Source: QHXM01 sp032160705
GTDB lineage: Bacteria > Acidobacteriota > Blastocatellia > Pyrinomonadales > Pyrinomonadaceae
DNA length: 64,000 nucleotides
Direction of reading: 5' to 3'
Assembly: GCA_032160705.1 (NCBI GenBank)
Contig: JAVHVE010000060.1
Coordinates: 124,001-188,000 of the forward strand
The notes beneath the pieces were generated by a model, which worked only from the letters and a program-made list of their open reading frames with translations, did no database searches and was not told the DNA's origin. The translations under genes were made by a program, and so were the position numbers. This document shows positions 10,335-20,073 of the stretch, in pieces. Numbering within the stretch: the first letter of the stretch is position 1; the number at the start of each line of letters is the position of its first letter.

Positions 10335-10347
10335 CTCGCCTCCAAGA

Positions 10348-11508
<1,161 letters not shown>

Positions 11509-11661
11509 CCAGTAACTTTTCCGCCTGTGACTACAGATTGTTTCAGATCGCGCGGATTGTATCACCCTTAGCGTGCGGAAACGATGTTTATGGACGCGCG
11601 GCTTTTTGTTATCCTGCCTCGGACTTAAACCTTCAACACTTGCAGCCAAACGAGGCCACGC

Positions 11662-12972
11662 ATGCAAATCAGCTCATTCCGTTTCAAGATATTAGCTACC
11701 GTTCTGATTGCAATCGCACTTTCGATTCTTCCCTTTTCGGCTTGCCAGCGCGGAGGAGGAGGCAGCGGAAAGCAACTGACGCTCGCGGTCAACTCCGGTG
11801 TGGAAGGCGACGCGCTCAAAGAAGCGGCGCGCGATTACGAAGCGCAGACGGGAGTCCATATCAACATCGCGGAGTTTCCCTACGCTAATCTCTTCGAGAA
11901 AGAGTTGATTGATCTGAACGCACGCACTGGCGCGTATGACCTCATCATGCTCGACGATCCCTGGTTTCCGAAGTTTGCGACACGTGATTCTTTGACAGAC
12001 CTCGCGCCGCTTTATGAGAAGCGGGGCTTGAAATGGCCGGACGAGGATTTCGTTCCCACATCCCTGGCCTTGTGTCGTCATCCATACGAAACCGGCAAAC
12101 TCTACGCCCTGCCCTACGTCGGCAACTCGCAGCTCTTTTTCTACCGCAAAGACATTTTCGAGAAGAACAATTTGAAAGAACCCGCCACGTGGGACGACGT
12201 TCTACAGGCGGCGCGGACAATCAGCGAACGCGAGACGGCGGGCGCTCCCGGCGGCGCTCGGATGCACGGTTACGTCATGCGCGCTGCGCAGGGCAATGCC
12301 GTCGTTGCCGACTTCATGCCGATCTTCTGGGCATACGGCGGGGAGATGTTCGACGGCGAAGGCCGTCCGATGGTCAATAGTCCAGAAGGCATCAACGCCC
12401 TCAAGTTCATGTTGGAGCTGGGAAAGTATTCGCCGCCCGGCTACGCCAGTTTCAACGCGGACGAAGTCTCCGCGCATCTCCTGCAAGGCACAGCCGCGAT
12501 GTCCATCAACTGGCCTGCGTGGATAAGTTCTTTCAACGACCCGGCAAAATCGAAGGTCATCGGCAAGATGGAATTCACAGTGATGCCGGGCGCACTGAAA
12601 CCCGGGCGCGCAGAGATCGGCAACTGGCTCATCAGTATTCCAAAGAGTGCGAAGAACACGGATGCCGCATTCGATTTTCTCGTCTGGGCGACCTCCCGCG
12701 AGCAGATGAAGCGTTCGGCACTGCGCGGCAACCCGCCGACGCGCAAGTCTGTCTTTACAGACGCGGAACTGCTCGCCAAGTTCCCAGCCTACCCTGCGCA
12801 GTTGCGCTCGCTTGAAAACTCGCGCCCGCGCCCGCGCACCGCGCAGTGGAACGAGATTGAAAACGCTTTCGGCATCTACTTATCGAAAGCCAACAGCGGC
12901 GAGCTTTCACCCGAAGAGGCGATGAATCAGGCGAACGCGAAGATCGCGGAGATCATCGGGCGTTCGCAATAG
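11662..12972 (+). CDS. ABC importer solute-binding lipoprotein (family 1, carbohydrate)
   Basis: A 436-residue protein with a lipoprotein signal ending LPFSAC (lipid-acceptor Cys28). The mature part matches extracellular solute-binding family 1: hydrophobic strand LTLAVNSGVEGDALKEAA, then DLIMLDDPWFPKF and LPYVGNSQLFFYRKDIFEK. It would bind a sugar or oligosaccharide and deliver it to the two permeases encoded downstream. It is the first gene of an importer operon that runs to 16361 and is divergent from the reductase gene. Confidence 0.93.
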   Translation: MQISSFRFKILATVLIAIALSILPFSACQRGGGGSGKQLTLAVNSGVEGDALKEAARDYEAQTGVHINIAEFPYANLFEKELIDLNARTGAYDLIMLDDPWFPKFATRDSLTDLAPLYEKRGLKWPDEDFVPTSLALCRHPYETGKLYALPYVGNSQLFFYRKDIFEKNNLKEPATWDDVLQAARTISERETAGAPGGARMHGYVMRAAQGNAVVADFMPIFWAYGGEMFDGEGRPMVNSPEGINALKFMLELGKYSPPGYASFNADEVSAHLLQGTAAMSINWPAWISSFNDPAKSKVIGKMEFTVMPGALKPGRAEIGNWLISIPKSAKNTDAAFDFLVWATSREQMKRSALRGNPPTRKSVFTDAELLAKFPAYPAQLRSLENSRPRPRTAQWNEIENAFGIYLSKANSGELSPEEAMNQANAKIAEIIGRSQ

Positions 12973-12980
12973 GAGACCAT

Positions 12981-13502
12981 ATGAAAAAACTTGTAGCCTT
13001 AATGCTGTTGCTGTGCGTTGCTCCCCTGCTCGCGCGCGGCGAGGGCGCAAATGATTTGTCTCTGGAGATCAGGATAACCAGGGGCGAACGGAGCAAGGAC
13101 AGCCACTCGTCAACGACCGTGCTGACTATTTCCGGTCAGACGCTGGTCTACAGGACGATTTCCGGCAGAAGGAACAGCGGGCGCGCAGTAGCTCCAAGAG
13201 AGTTCAAATTGACAGGCGAAGATCAAAGGAAGCTCGTCAAGCTGATTAAAGACAGAGACCTGCTTCGGACTGATTCAATCGAGCGCGAGCAAGATACGTC
13301 AGGCATCTACCGCTACTTTGAGCTGTCGGTCAAGGCGGTTGTTAAAGGGAACGAAGGTCTCATCCAGATCAAGGGTTCGAGAAAGGCGACCGATCTCAAG
13401 GAAGAAAAATTATATAAAGATGCGGTCGCGCTGGTTGAAGAGATTTACGGCATCATCCATCGCACGAATGAAGCAATCGTTTATGAACCGTTGATTAATT
13501 AA
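12981..13502 (+). CDS. Small secreted protein of unknown function within the ABC operon
   Basis: 173 residues with a signal peptide (KKLVALMLLLCVAPLLARG) and no family I recognise. The mature part is basic/acidic mixed with beta-like segments (STTVLTISGQTLVYRTISG). AGGAG lies about 5 nt before the ATG. It starts 8 nt after the binding-protein stop and precedes the permease by about 35 nt, so it is almost surely co-transcribed. A periplasmic accessory role in transport is possible but only inferred from position. Confidence 0.75.
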   Translation: MKKLVALMLLLCVAPLLARGEGANDLSLEIRITRGERSKDSHSSTTVLTISGQTLVYRTISGRRNSGRAVAPREFKLTGEDQRKLVKLIKDRDLLRTDSIEREQDTSGIYRYFELSVKAVVKGNEGLIQIKGSRKATDLKEEKLYKDAVALVEEIYGIIHRTNEAIVYEPLIN

Positions 13503-13537
13503 ACTGCCGCCATCCGTTCAAAGTCGAAGAGCGAGCA

Positions 13538-14422
13538 ATGCGAAAACGTATTCTGTCGTCAGGAAACGAGCGTGCGCTGCCCTTTTTGCTGATTGCGCCG
13601 ACCATCGCGGTGCTCGTCGCGCTTTCGATTTATCCTTTAATCTACGCAGTCAAAGTTAGCCTGCAAGCTGAATCGAGTGCAGGCACGCGCTGGACGTTTC
13701 AGAATTTCTCACGCCTCTTTGCGGACGATTTTTTCCTGAGCGCGCTCGCGCATACTCTCGTCTACGCCGTTATCGCTCTGACATTTGAATTCCTGCTGGG
13801 TTTGGGACTCGCCGTGCTTTTGAACAGGCAGATGCGTGGACGCAGTTTTTTTCGCGCGGCGCTGCTCGTCCCGATGATGCTGCCTCCGGTGGTCGTCGGA
13901 GTCGTCTGGCGTCTGATGCTCAACCCGAACTTCGGCGCGATCAACGGGACGCTGCAAGGCTTCGGCGCGAACACGGAATCTCTAACATGGACGGCAAAGC
14001 CCTCGCTTGCCTTCGCTTCCGTCATTATGGTGGACATCTGGCAGTGGACGCCTTTCATCTTCCTCATCCTGCTCGCCGGATTGCAAGCTATTCCTGAAGA
14101 ACCTTACGAAGCCGCGTTGATTGACGGCTCAAGCCCCTGGCAGACTTTTCGTCACGTCACGCTGCCGCTTCTCAAGCCCGCCATTCTGATTGCGCTGCTC
14201 CTGCGAACGATGGACTTACTGCGCGTCTTCGATCAAATCTTCATCCTGACGGAAGGCGGCCCCGGCTCCGCCACCGAAACCATCAGCCTCTACATCTATC
14301 GCACGGCGTTTCGCTTTGGTGATTTCGGCTACGCGGCGGCCATGTCTTTCGTGCTGCTACTGCTGACGAACATCATCAGCCTGCTTTACATTCGCCTGCT
14401 TCAGAAACAGGAGGCAGGATGA
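13538..14422 (+). CDS. Sugar ABC transporter permease (MalF/UgpA type)
   Basis: 294 residues with six predicted membrane helices and the permease EAA loop EEPYEAALIDGSSPWQTF that contacts the ATPase. The N-terminal helix is LPFLLIAPTIAVLVALSIYP, typical of carbohydrate-uptake (CUT1) permeases. Its stop overlaps the start of the next permease (ATGA), indicating translational coupling. Confidence 0.93.
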   Translation: MRKRILSSGNERALPFLLIAPTIAVLVALSIYPLIYAVKVSLQAESSAGTRWTFQNFSRLFADDFFLSALAHTLVYAVIALTFEFLLGLGLAVLLNRQMRGRSFFRAALLVPMMLPPVVVGVVWRLMLNPNFGAINGTLQGFGANTESLTWTAKPSLAFASVIMVDIWQWTPFIFLILLAGLQAIPEEPYEAALIDGSSPWQTFRHVTLPLLKPAILIALLLRTMDLLRVFDQIFILTEGGPGSATETISLYIYRTAFRFGDFGYAAAMSFVLLLLTNIISLLYIRLLQKQEAG

Positions 14423-15270
14423 AGAACGGGGGATGGGGGTCAGGGGCTGGGGGTTGGGGGCTGAAGTACGGGCTGGCTGGATTGGCCGTTCTTTCAGCCT
14501 TATTGCCGGTCTACTGGATGATGACAATTTCGCTCAAAAAAGAGGTGGATCAATTCGCCGTGCCGCCCAAATGGTTCGCGTTCAGTCCGACGCTCGCGCA
14601 CTACCGGGATGCGTTCGTCGAGCGTTCCTTCGGGCAATATCTCTTGACAAGCGCGATTGTGGCCGTCGTCTCGACCATCTGTGCGATTGTTTTAGGGACG
14701 CTCGCGGCGTATGCGCTGGCGCGCTTTCGGCTTCCCCACAAGCTCAACATGCGGCTCGCGCTCTGGATACTTTCAACTCGCATGTTTCCGCCAATCGTCA
14801 CAGCCGTCCCGCTGTTTCTCCTGATGAGCGATGTGCGTCTGCTCGACACCAGGCCTGCGCTCATCATCGTCTACACGGCCTTTAACCTGCCCTTCGTGGT
14901 CTGGATGATGCGCGGCTTCTTTCAAGAGATACCGCGCGAGTTGGAGGAAGCCGCCCGCGTTGACGGCGACTCGCGTTTGGGCGCTTTGCGGCGCGTAATC
15001 CTGCCGCTCGTGACTCCCGGCCTCGCCGCCACAGCCGTCTTCTGTCTCATCATCTCCTGGAACGAATTTCTGTTTGCGCTCACGCTCACACAGACCGATG
15101 CGGCGATGACGCTGCCCGTCGGCATCGCGGGGCGCGTCACGCAGTACGAAATTGAGTGGGGCGTGATGAGCGCCGCCGGAGTCGTCGCGATGATTCCGAT
15201 ATTAGTTTTCGCGCTGGCCGTGCAGCGCTATCTTGTACGCGGGCTTTCGCTGGGAGCTGTTAAAGGGTGA
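14419..15270 (+). CDS. Sugar ABC transporter permease (MalG/UgpE type)
   Basis: 283 residues; partner of the upstream permease. The EAA loop is PRELEEAARVDGDSRLGALR and the first membrane helix is GLAVLSALLPVYWMMTISLK. The first ~16 residues are a Gly/Trp-rich tract encoded by a run of G5 blocks, unlike normal permease N-termini. The start overlaps the previous stop by 4 nt, and its own stop overlaps the GTG of the ATPase gene by 4 nt, so all three are tightly coupled. Confidence 0.93.
   Translation: MKNGGWGSGAGGWGLKYGLAGLAVLSALLPVYWMMTISLKKEVDQFAVPPKWFAFSPTLAHYRDAFVERSFGQYLLTSAIVAVVSTICAIVLGTLAAYALARFRLPHKLNMRLALWILSTRMFPPIVTAVPLFLLMSDVRLLDTRPALIIVYTAFNLPFVVWMMRGFFQEIPRELEEAARVDGDSRLGALRRVILPLVTPGLAATAVFCLIISWNEFLFALTLTQTDAAMTLPVGIAGRVTQYEIEWGVMSAAGVVAMIPILVFALAVQRYLVRGLSLGAVKG
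14427..14462 (+). other. G-tract cluster at the permease junction (possible G-quadruplex)
   Basis: Six runs of four or five G lie within about 36 nt on the coding strand, just after the coupled ATGA start/stop site. The pattern is built of GGGGCTGG/GGGGTTGG words, so it resembles a single arm of the word palindromes found elsewhere. A parallel G-quadruplex could form in DNA or mRNA. Inference only. Confidence 0.5.
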
Positions 15271-16361
15271 ACGTCTCCTTCAAAAATGTGACCAAAAGTT
15301 TCGGCTCGTCCGTTGTGGTTGACGATTTGACGCTTTCCACTGAGGACGGCGAATTCGTTGTCTTACTCGGCCCGTCGGGCTGTGGGAAGACGACGACGCT
15401 CAGGATGCTGGCGGGACTCGAAGACGTGACATCGGGCGACATCCTCATCGGCGCGGAGCGCATCAATAACATTCCAACGCAAGCCCGCGACATCGCGATG
15501 GTCTTCCAATCTTACGCGCTCTACCCGCACATGACGATTGCCGAAAACATCGCTTACCCTCTGCGCGTGCGTAAAACCGCGCGGGCAGAAATTGAAAGGC
15601 GCGTCAAGCAGGTAGCGACGATGCTGGAGATTGACAAGTTGCTCTCGCGCAGGCCGCGCGACCTTTCAGGCGGGGAACGCCAGCGTGTCGCGTTGGCGCG
15701 TGCCATCGTCCGCTCGCCCAAAGTCTATCTAATGGACGAGCCGCTCTCGAATCTGGACGCACGCTTGCGCGTGCAGATGCGTGGCGAGTTGAAACGCTTG
15801 CAGCACGAGTTGGGGACGACCACCGTTTACGTCACGCACGATCAGGCGGAGGCGATGACGCTCGCGCACAGGGTCGCGGTGATGCGCGCCGGGCGTCTAC
15901 AGCAATTCGACACGCCGATGAATATTTACAACCGCCCGGCCAATCGCTTTGTCGCAGAATTTGTTGGCAGCCCCAGCATGAATTTCATCGAAGGGCGCTT
16001 TCGTGCAGCCGAGCGCGTGTTCACGAGTGGCAATCTTGCGCTTCCCCTCCCGGATGCTCAAATCGAACGGATGAATAACCACGAGCGCGTCACGCTTGGT
16101 ATCCGCCCGGAGCACGTTCATGTTTCCACGATGGTGCGTGATTGCTGGACGCCTGCGACCGTGTACGTGACGGAGTTGATGGGCAATGAGACTTTCGTCT
16201 TCCTGCGGCTGCCCGGCGGTGAGAAGATTATCGCGCGTGCCGGGGCAGATTTCCGCGCCGAGCTGGAAATGCCCGCTTGGGTGCGATTCGAGATGGAGAG
16301 GGCTGCTTTCTTCGACGCGGAATCCGGCGAGGCAATTAATCGAAACCCAGAACCAAGATAA
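15267..16361 (+). CDS. Carbohydrate ABC transporter ATPase (UgpC/MalK type)
   Basis: 364 residues starting with GTG. Walker A is GPSGCGKTT, the signature is LSGGERQRVALARA, Walker B is VYLMDEPLSNLD, and the switch His is in VTHDQAEAM. The C-terminal OB-like (TOBE) region (GIRPEHVHV) is the MalK/UgpC regulatory domain. It powers the importer formed with the two permeases and the binding lipoprotein. It is the last gene of the operon, with a terminator-like hairpin 170 nt downstream. Confidence 0.94.
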   Translation: MNVSFKNVTKSFGSSVVVDDLTLSTEDGEFVVLLGPSGCGKTTTLRMLAGLEDVTSGDILIGAERINNIPTQARDIAMVFQSYALYPHMTIAENIAYPLRVRKTARAEIERRVKQVATMLEIDKLLSRRPRDLSGGERQRVALARAIVRSPKVYLMDEPLSNLDARLRVQMRGELKRLQHELGTTTVYVTHDQAEAMTLAHRVAVMRAGRLQQFDTPMNIYNRPANRFVAEFVGSPSMNFIEGRFRAAERVFTSGNLALPLPDAQIERMNNHERVTLGIRPEHVHVSTMVRDCWTPATVYVTELMGNETFVFLRLPGGEKIIARAGADFRAELEMPAWVRFEMERAAFFDAESGEAINRNPEPR

Positions 16362-16533
16362 TTGCAGGGGCTTTGTTTCAATAGAAGTCATATCATAAAT
16401 AACATTCAAGGGTTGAGAGTTCACGCTTCAGCGTGCGTTTTAGTGAAAAACATCAAACTGAAGTTTGGACTCTGAACATTTATCAGACCAATTCTAGTTA
16501 ATTCTGTTTCAAAAGTAGGCGGGCAAAGTAAAA

Positions 16534-16565
16534 GCGGCGGTAGCTCACATCTACCGCCGCTCTTT
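16534..16565 (+). terminator. Likely terminator of the ABC operon
   Basis: A perfect 10-bp GC-rich stem (16534-16543 with 16551-16560) around a 7-nt loop, followed by TCTTTCC. Located about 170 nt after the ATPase stop. Poly-U is short, so the call is moderate. Confidence 0.55.
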
Positions 16566-16719
16566 CCTCACCATGCCTAAGTACACGCTATAACGTACTC
16601 ACCCGCCATAGCGAGTGGCGGACACATTCAGCACCCGCCGATTGGCGTGCATTCTACGACGCTCCAAAGTCCGCGTCAACACCTAACTCATACATGGAAT
16701 GAACGAGACAACAGAGTTA

Positions 16720-16754
16720 ATTGTAGGGGCAGGGACAAGCCCTGCCCCTACAAT
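16720..16754. repeat. Perfect 15-bp hairpin of the 'GTAGGGGC' type
   Basis: Arms 16720-16734 and 16740-16754 are perfectly complementary with the 5-nt loop ACAAG. The arm word TTGTAGGGGCAGGG is of a kind scattered widely in bacterial intergenic DNA. It lies just downstream of the minus-strand peroxiredoxin gene, so it may serve as its terminator; the rest of the 16362-16770 spacer shows no gene. Confidence 0.75.
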
Positions 16755-16770
16755 TTTGGTGGCCTTAATT

Positions 16771-17430
16771 TTAACTCCCGCCCTGAGCTTCGCTTTTCTT
16801 GTTCGGCTGCGGCGTAACGCGCAGGTAAGGCTTGAGTGTCTTCCACCCGGCGGGAAATTTCTCTTTGGCCTGCTCGTCCGAGAGCGCCGGGACGATGATG
16901 CAATCGTCGCCGTCTTTCCAGTTGACGGGTGTGGCGACGCTGTAGTTGGCCGTCAGTTGCAGGGAATCTATGACGCGCAGGATTTCGTCGAAGTTGCGGC
17001 CTGTACTCGCCGGGTAGGTAATCATCAGTTTGACCTTCTTGTCCGGCCCGATGACGTAAACGGAACGCACCGTGAAGGTATCCGAGGCGTTCGGGTGAAT
17101 CATGTCGTAGAGGTCTGAGACCTTGCGGTCTGAATCGGCGATGATGGGGAAATTTAGTGCCGTGCCCTGCGTCTCCTTGATGTCTTCAGCCCATCGAGAG
17201 TGCGAGTCAGCCGGGTCAACGCTGAGACCGATGATTTTGACGTTCCGCTTATCAAACTCCGGCTTGAGACGCGCGGCCTCGCCTAGCTCGGTCGTGCAAA
17301 CGGGCGTGAAATCTTTGGGGTGCGAAAACAAAACGCCCCAACTACTCCCTAGCCAGTCGTGGAATTTAACCTGGCCTTCTGTGGTTTCCGCTGTGAAATC
17401 CGGGGCGGTGTCGCCTAAACGAATAGCCAT
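16771..17430 (-). CDS. 1-Cys peroxiredoxin (Prx6 family)
   Basis: 219 residues. The peroxidatic motif DFTPVCTTELGE places the active Cys at residue 45, followed by IGLSVDPADSHSRW and the C-terminal extension of Prx6-type enzymes (VATPVNWKDGDDCIIVPALS). It reduces hydrogen and organic peroxides with an external thiol; in a bacillithiol-making cell (see BshA and BshB1) that thiol may be the reductant, an inference. It is transcribed alone, opposite to its neighbours. Confidence 0.94.
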   Translation of the reverse strand: MAIRLGDTAPDFTAETTEGQVKFHDWLGSSWGVLFSHPKDFTPVCTTELGEAARLKPEFDKRNVKIIGLSVDPADSHSRWAEDIKETQGTALNFPIIADSDRKVSDLYDMIHPNASDTFTVRSVYVIGPDKKVKLMITYPASTGRNFDEILRVIDSLQLTANYSVATPVNWKDGDDCIIVPALSDEQAKEKFPAGWKTLKPYLRVTPQPNKKSEAQGGS

Positions 17431-17615
17431 AACAGTGTATCCTCTCTTACTTAAAATCTGCTTCCCTTGCTGGCGAGACCTTTAGCGAGGGGCGGGCTGT
17501 GATTGGCAGCAAGTATAGTCGGCTTTTACCTCTAAATCCGCAGGCAAGTCAACACGCGCGGGAGCGCCAATAGCCTCGCCTGTGATAAATTCGCTCGTCA
17601 CGAGGAGTCTTTAGG

Positions 17616-18449
17616 ATGAAACTAGCACTGAACGGCGCGACCACGATGCGCGCCCCGCTTGTCTCGGACATCGCGGCGGCGAGCGCGGCCAAATTCGATT
17701 GCCTGGAAATCTGGGCGTCGAAGCTCAAAGATTTTCTCAAATCCAACTCCACCGCCCAGTTGAAAAGCCTGCTCATCGAACACGGGGTTGAGGCTTACGG
17801 TATCAACTCAATCGAGCGTATTACGTTCAGAGACGCGCGCGGGCACAAGCGCCTGCTCGCTGAGTGCGAGGAGATGTGCCGCATTGGGCACGCGATTGAC
17901 TGCCCGTATATCGTCGTCGTGCCCAGCCCCTTGCCCGCAGGTAAAAACTGGAATGAGACAATCGAAGAATCCGTCAGCGTGCTGGGTGAGCTTGGCCGCA
18001 TCGCCGAACGGTACGGCGTCGCGCTGGCTTTCGAGTTTCTAGGCCAGCCCGATTGCAGCGTCCAGACACTCGCGCAGGCCGCTGAAATTGCCGGGCGCGT
18101 GGCGCGCGCAAACGTCGGCCTCGTGCTTGATAGTTTCCACTTTTATGCAGGCGGCTCAAAGATAGAATCAATTGACGCACTCGATGCTAAGAAACTTTTC
18201 ATCTTCCACATCAACGACGCCGAAGATTTGCCGCGCGAGAAGTTGGAAGATCGCCACCGCTTGCTTCCGGGGCTCGGCATTCTCCCACTTAATGAGATTG
18301 TCGGCGCGCTCAGGCGAATCGGTTATGACCGCGTCACGAGCGTCGAGATTTTCAGACCCGAATACTGGGAACGCGATCCGCTGGAGTTGGCAACTGCGGC
18401 GCACGCGGCGGTGAAAAGGGTGCTGGCAGAAGCAGGCGTCGAGACATAA
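17616..18449 (+). CDS. Sugar phosphate isomerase/epimerase (xylose isomerase-like TIM barrel)
   Basis: 277 residues of the AP-endonuclease-2/xylose-isomerase-like fold: LAFEFLGQPDCSVQTLAQA, VGLVLDSFHFYAGG and IFHINDAEDLPREKL carry the metal-binding Glu, Asp/His and His/Asp positions of inosose isomerase/dehydratase-type enzymes. The next gene, 7 nt away, is a Gfo/Idh/MocA dehydrogenase; such pairs act in inositol or sugar catabolism. The exact substrate is not determinable, but the upstream carbohydrate importer is a plausible source. Confidence 0.88.
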   Translation: MKLALNGATTMRAPLVSDIAAASAAKFDCLEIWASKLKDFLKSNSTAQLKSLLIEHGVEAYGINSIERITFRDARGHKRLLAECEEMCRIGHAIDCPYIVVVPSPLPAGKNWNETIEESVSVLGELGRIAERYGVALAFEFLGQPDCSVQTLAQAAEIAGRVARANVGLVLDSFHFYAGGSKIESIDALDAKKLFIFHINDAEDLPREKLEDRHRLLPGLGILPLNEIVGALRRIGYDRVTSVEIFRPEYWERDPLELATAAHAAVKRVLAEAGVET

Positions 18450-18456
18450 AAAGAAT

Positions 18457-19428
18457 ATGGACAAAATCAAAATCGGAATTATCGGTGCGGGCTACATTGG
18501 CGGGGTTCATACCCAAGTGCTGGCGCGAGATGAGCGTGTTCGCGTGGCGGCGGTGTATGACACCGTTGGCGAGAGAGCGCAACGGCTGGCGCGCTCATCT
18601 GGCGCGGTTGTTTCGCCAAGCGTCGAGGAAGTGATTGAAACGAGTGATGCCGTTTACATCACGACGCCGAATACGAAACACACGGAACTGGCTGTGGCCT
18701 CTGTGGAAGCCGGAAAGCATGTCTTCTGCGAAAAACCGATGGCGACTAATCTGACGGACGCGCGAAAGGTGCTCGACGCCGCAGAAAGGAGTCGTGCGGT
18801 CTTTCAGGCCGGGCACAATCGTCGTTTCGCCCCCGTCTATGCGAAGCTCAAAGAAATGATCTCCGCAGAAGCGACACCTCATTCGGCGCACGTCAAGATG
18901 AATCGCGGCGAGCTGATTAACCCGGAATGGGTCGGAGACCCGCAGGTCACGGGCGGCTTTCTCTACGAGACGACCATTCACATGTTCGACATGATGCGTT
19001 TTCTCTTCGGTGAGGTCGCAGAGCTTTTCGCACTTGGCTCAACACATGAATATCCTGAAACGGATGATTTCTCCATCCTGCTCGGCTTTCAGAGTGGCCT
19101 CCACGCCACGCTCTGCTCGTCGGCTGACGCAAGCTGGCTCTTTCCGTTTGAGCGTGTCGAAGTTTTTTGTCATCACCGCACCATTACGACGCGCGAGATG
19201 GAAAGTCTCGTTTCGAGCGAAGGGATGGAAGGCAAAGAGATGACGCTCTCCATGCACCAACTCTCGAAGGAAGAAAAGTGGGGATACGTTCAGGAAGATA
19301 GAGCATTCGTGGATTCTATCTTGAACGGTGCACCCGCGATTGTGACCGCGCTCGACGGCTACAAATCGGTCGAACTGGTGGAGGGCTGCTATCGCTCTGT
19401 CAGTACGGGCGAGAGAATATCTTTCTGA
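18457..19428 (+). CDS. Gfo/Idh/MocA family NAD(P)-dependent sugar dehydrogenase
   Basis: 323 residues. The N-terminal Rossmann motif GIIGAGYIGGVHTQVLA binds NAD(P); HVFCEKPMATNLTDA contains the conserved EKP motif; GGFLYETTIHMFDMMRFLFG holds the catalytic-region His of the C-terminal domain. Resembles myo-inositol 2-dehydrogenase-like proteins. It probably forms a two-gene operon with the isomerase before it. Confidence 0.92.
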   Translation: MDKIKIGIIGAGYIGGVHTQVLARDERVRVAAVYDTVGERAQRLARSSGAVVSPSVEEVIETSDAVYITTPNTKHTELAVASVEAGKHVFCEKPMATNLTDARKVLDAAERSRAVFQAGHNRRFAPVYAKLKEMISAEATPHSAHVKMNRGELINPEWVGDPQVTGGFLYETTIHMFDMMRFLFGEVAELFALGSTHEYPETDDFSILLGFQSGLHATLCSSADASWLFPFERVEVFCHHRTITTREMESLVSSEGMEGKEMTLSMHQLSKEEKWGYVQEDRAFVDSILNGAPAIVTALDGYKSVELVEGCYRSVSTGERISF

Positions 19429-19446
19429 AGCGCTTAAGATAGAGTT

Positions 19447-19875
19447 TCAATAACCCCGGATTACTCTCTCCAGCGGCGTCAGACTCTCCTCTTCACGCAA
19501 GCGTGCGTTGCTTTCGTCAATGCGAGCTGCCGCGCCAGCCACAATACTCTGTGGGGCAACTCTCCTGACAATTCGTCCTGCCATCTGTTCGTTAAGACCC
19601 AAAATTGAACTCCGCTTCGCCTCCGGCTGCGTCTCTCTGTCCCAGAGCAGCACGCCCGCGAATGACACCGCGATAGCCAGAATTCCGGTCAAGACCGCCG
19701 TCCGTTCCCACGATTCGAGTCCCGTATCGCAGTCATAGCAGTACATCGTAAATTCCTGCTCACGCTCCGCAGCCCTTTGCGCCGCAATGCTGTGATGGCC
19801 GTAGATATTGATCGCAAAGGACGCAGCCAGCAAAACGGCAGCGGCGGCGAAAGTGAGCGCGGTGGTCTTACTCAT
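19447..19875 (-). CDS. Small membrane protein with a CxxC-type motif
   Basis: 142 residues, unrecognised. Two hydrophobic segments (residues ~6-24 and ~60-80) flank a short loop with YCYDCDTG, a CYDC pair that could bind metal or form a disulfide. The C-terminal half is soluble and charged. The gene is convergent with the dehydrogenase gene. Confidence 0.65.
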   Translation of the reverse strand: MSKTTALTFAAAAVLLAASFAINIYGHHSIAAQRAAEREQEFTMYCYDCDTGLESWERTAVLTGILAIAVSFAGVLLWDRETQPEAKRSSILGLNEQMAGRIVRRVAPQSIVAGAAARIDESNARLREEESLTPLERVIRGY

Positions 19876-20073
19876 CTATGTGATCCCCCACTCTAACGCT
19901 TGTGCTTTGTTGGAGAATTAGACACCTTAAGAGAGTGAAATGTTCCCTGGCCGGGCACGCCCGTTTGTGAAAGAGATTGAAGTGGCGCGGAGAATGAGAT
20001 ATAACCTCCCCCGTCGCGGAACTGGAAATTTTAGAATCGGACTGTCATCTTTCAATTGCCCCTCGCCCCGCCG

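Noticed and set aside
16771..17430. Selenocysteine version of peroxiredoxin
   Set aside because: The peroxidatic position is a normal Cys codon in DFTPVCTTE, with no in-frame UGA.
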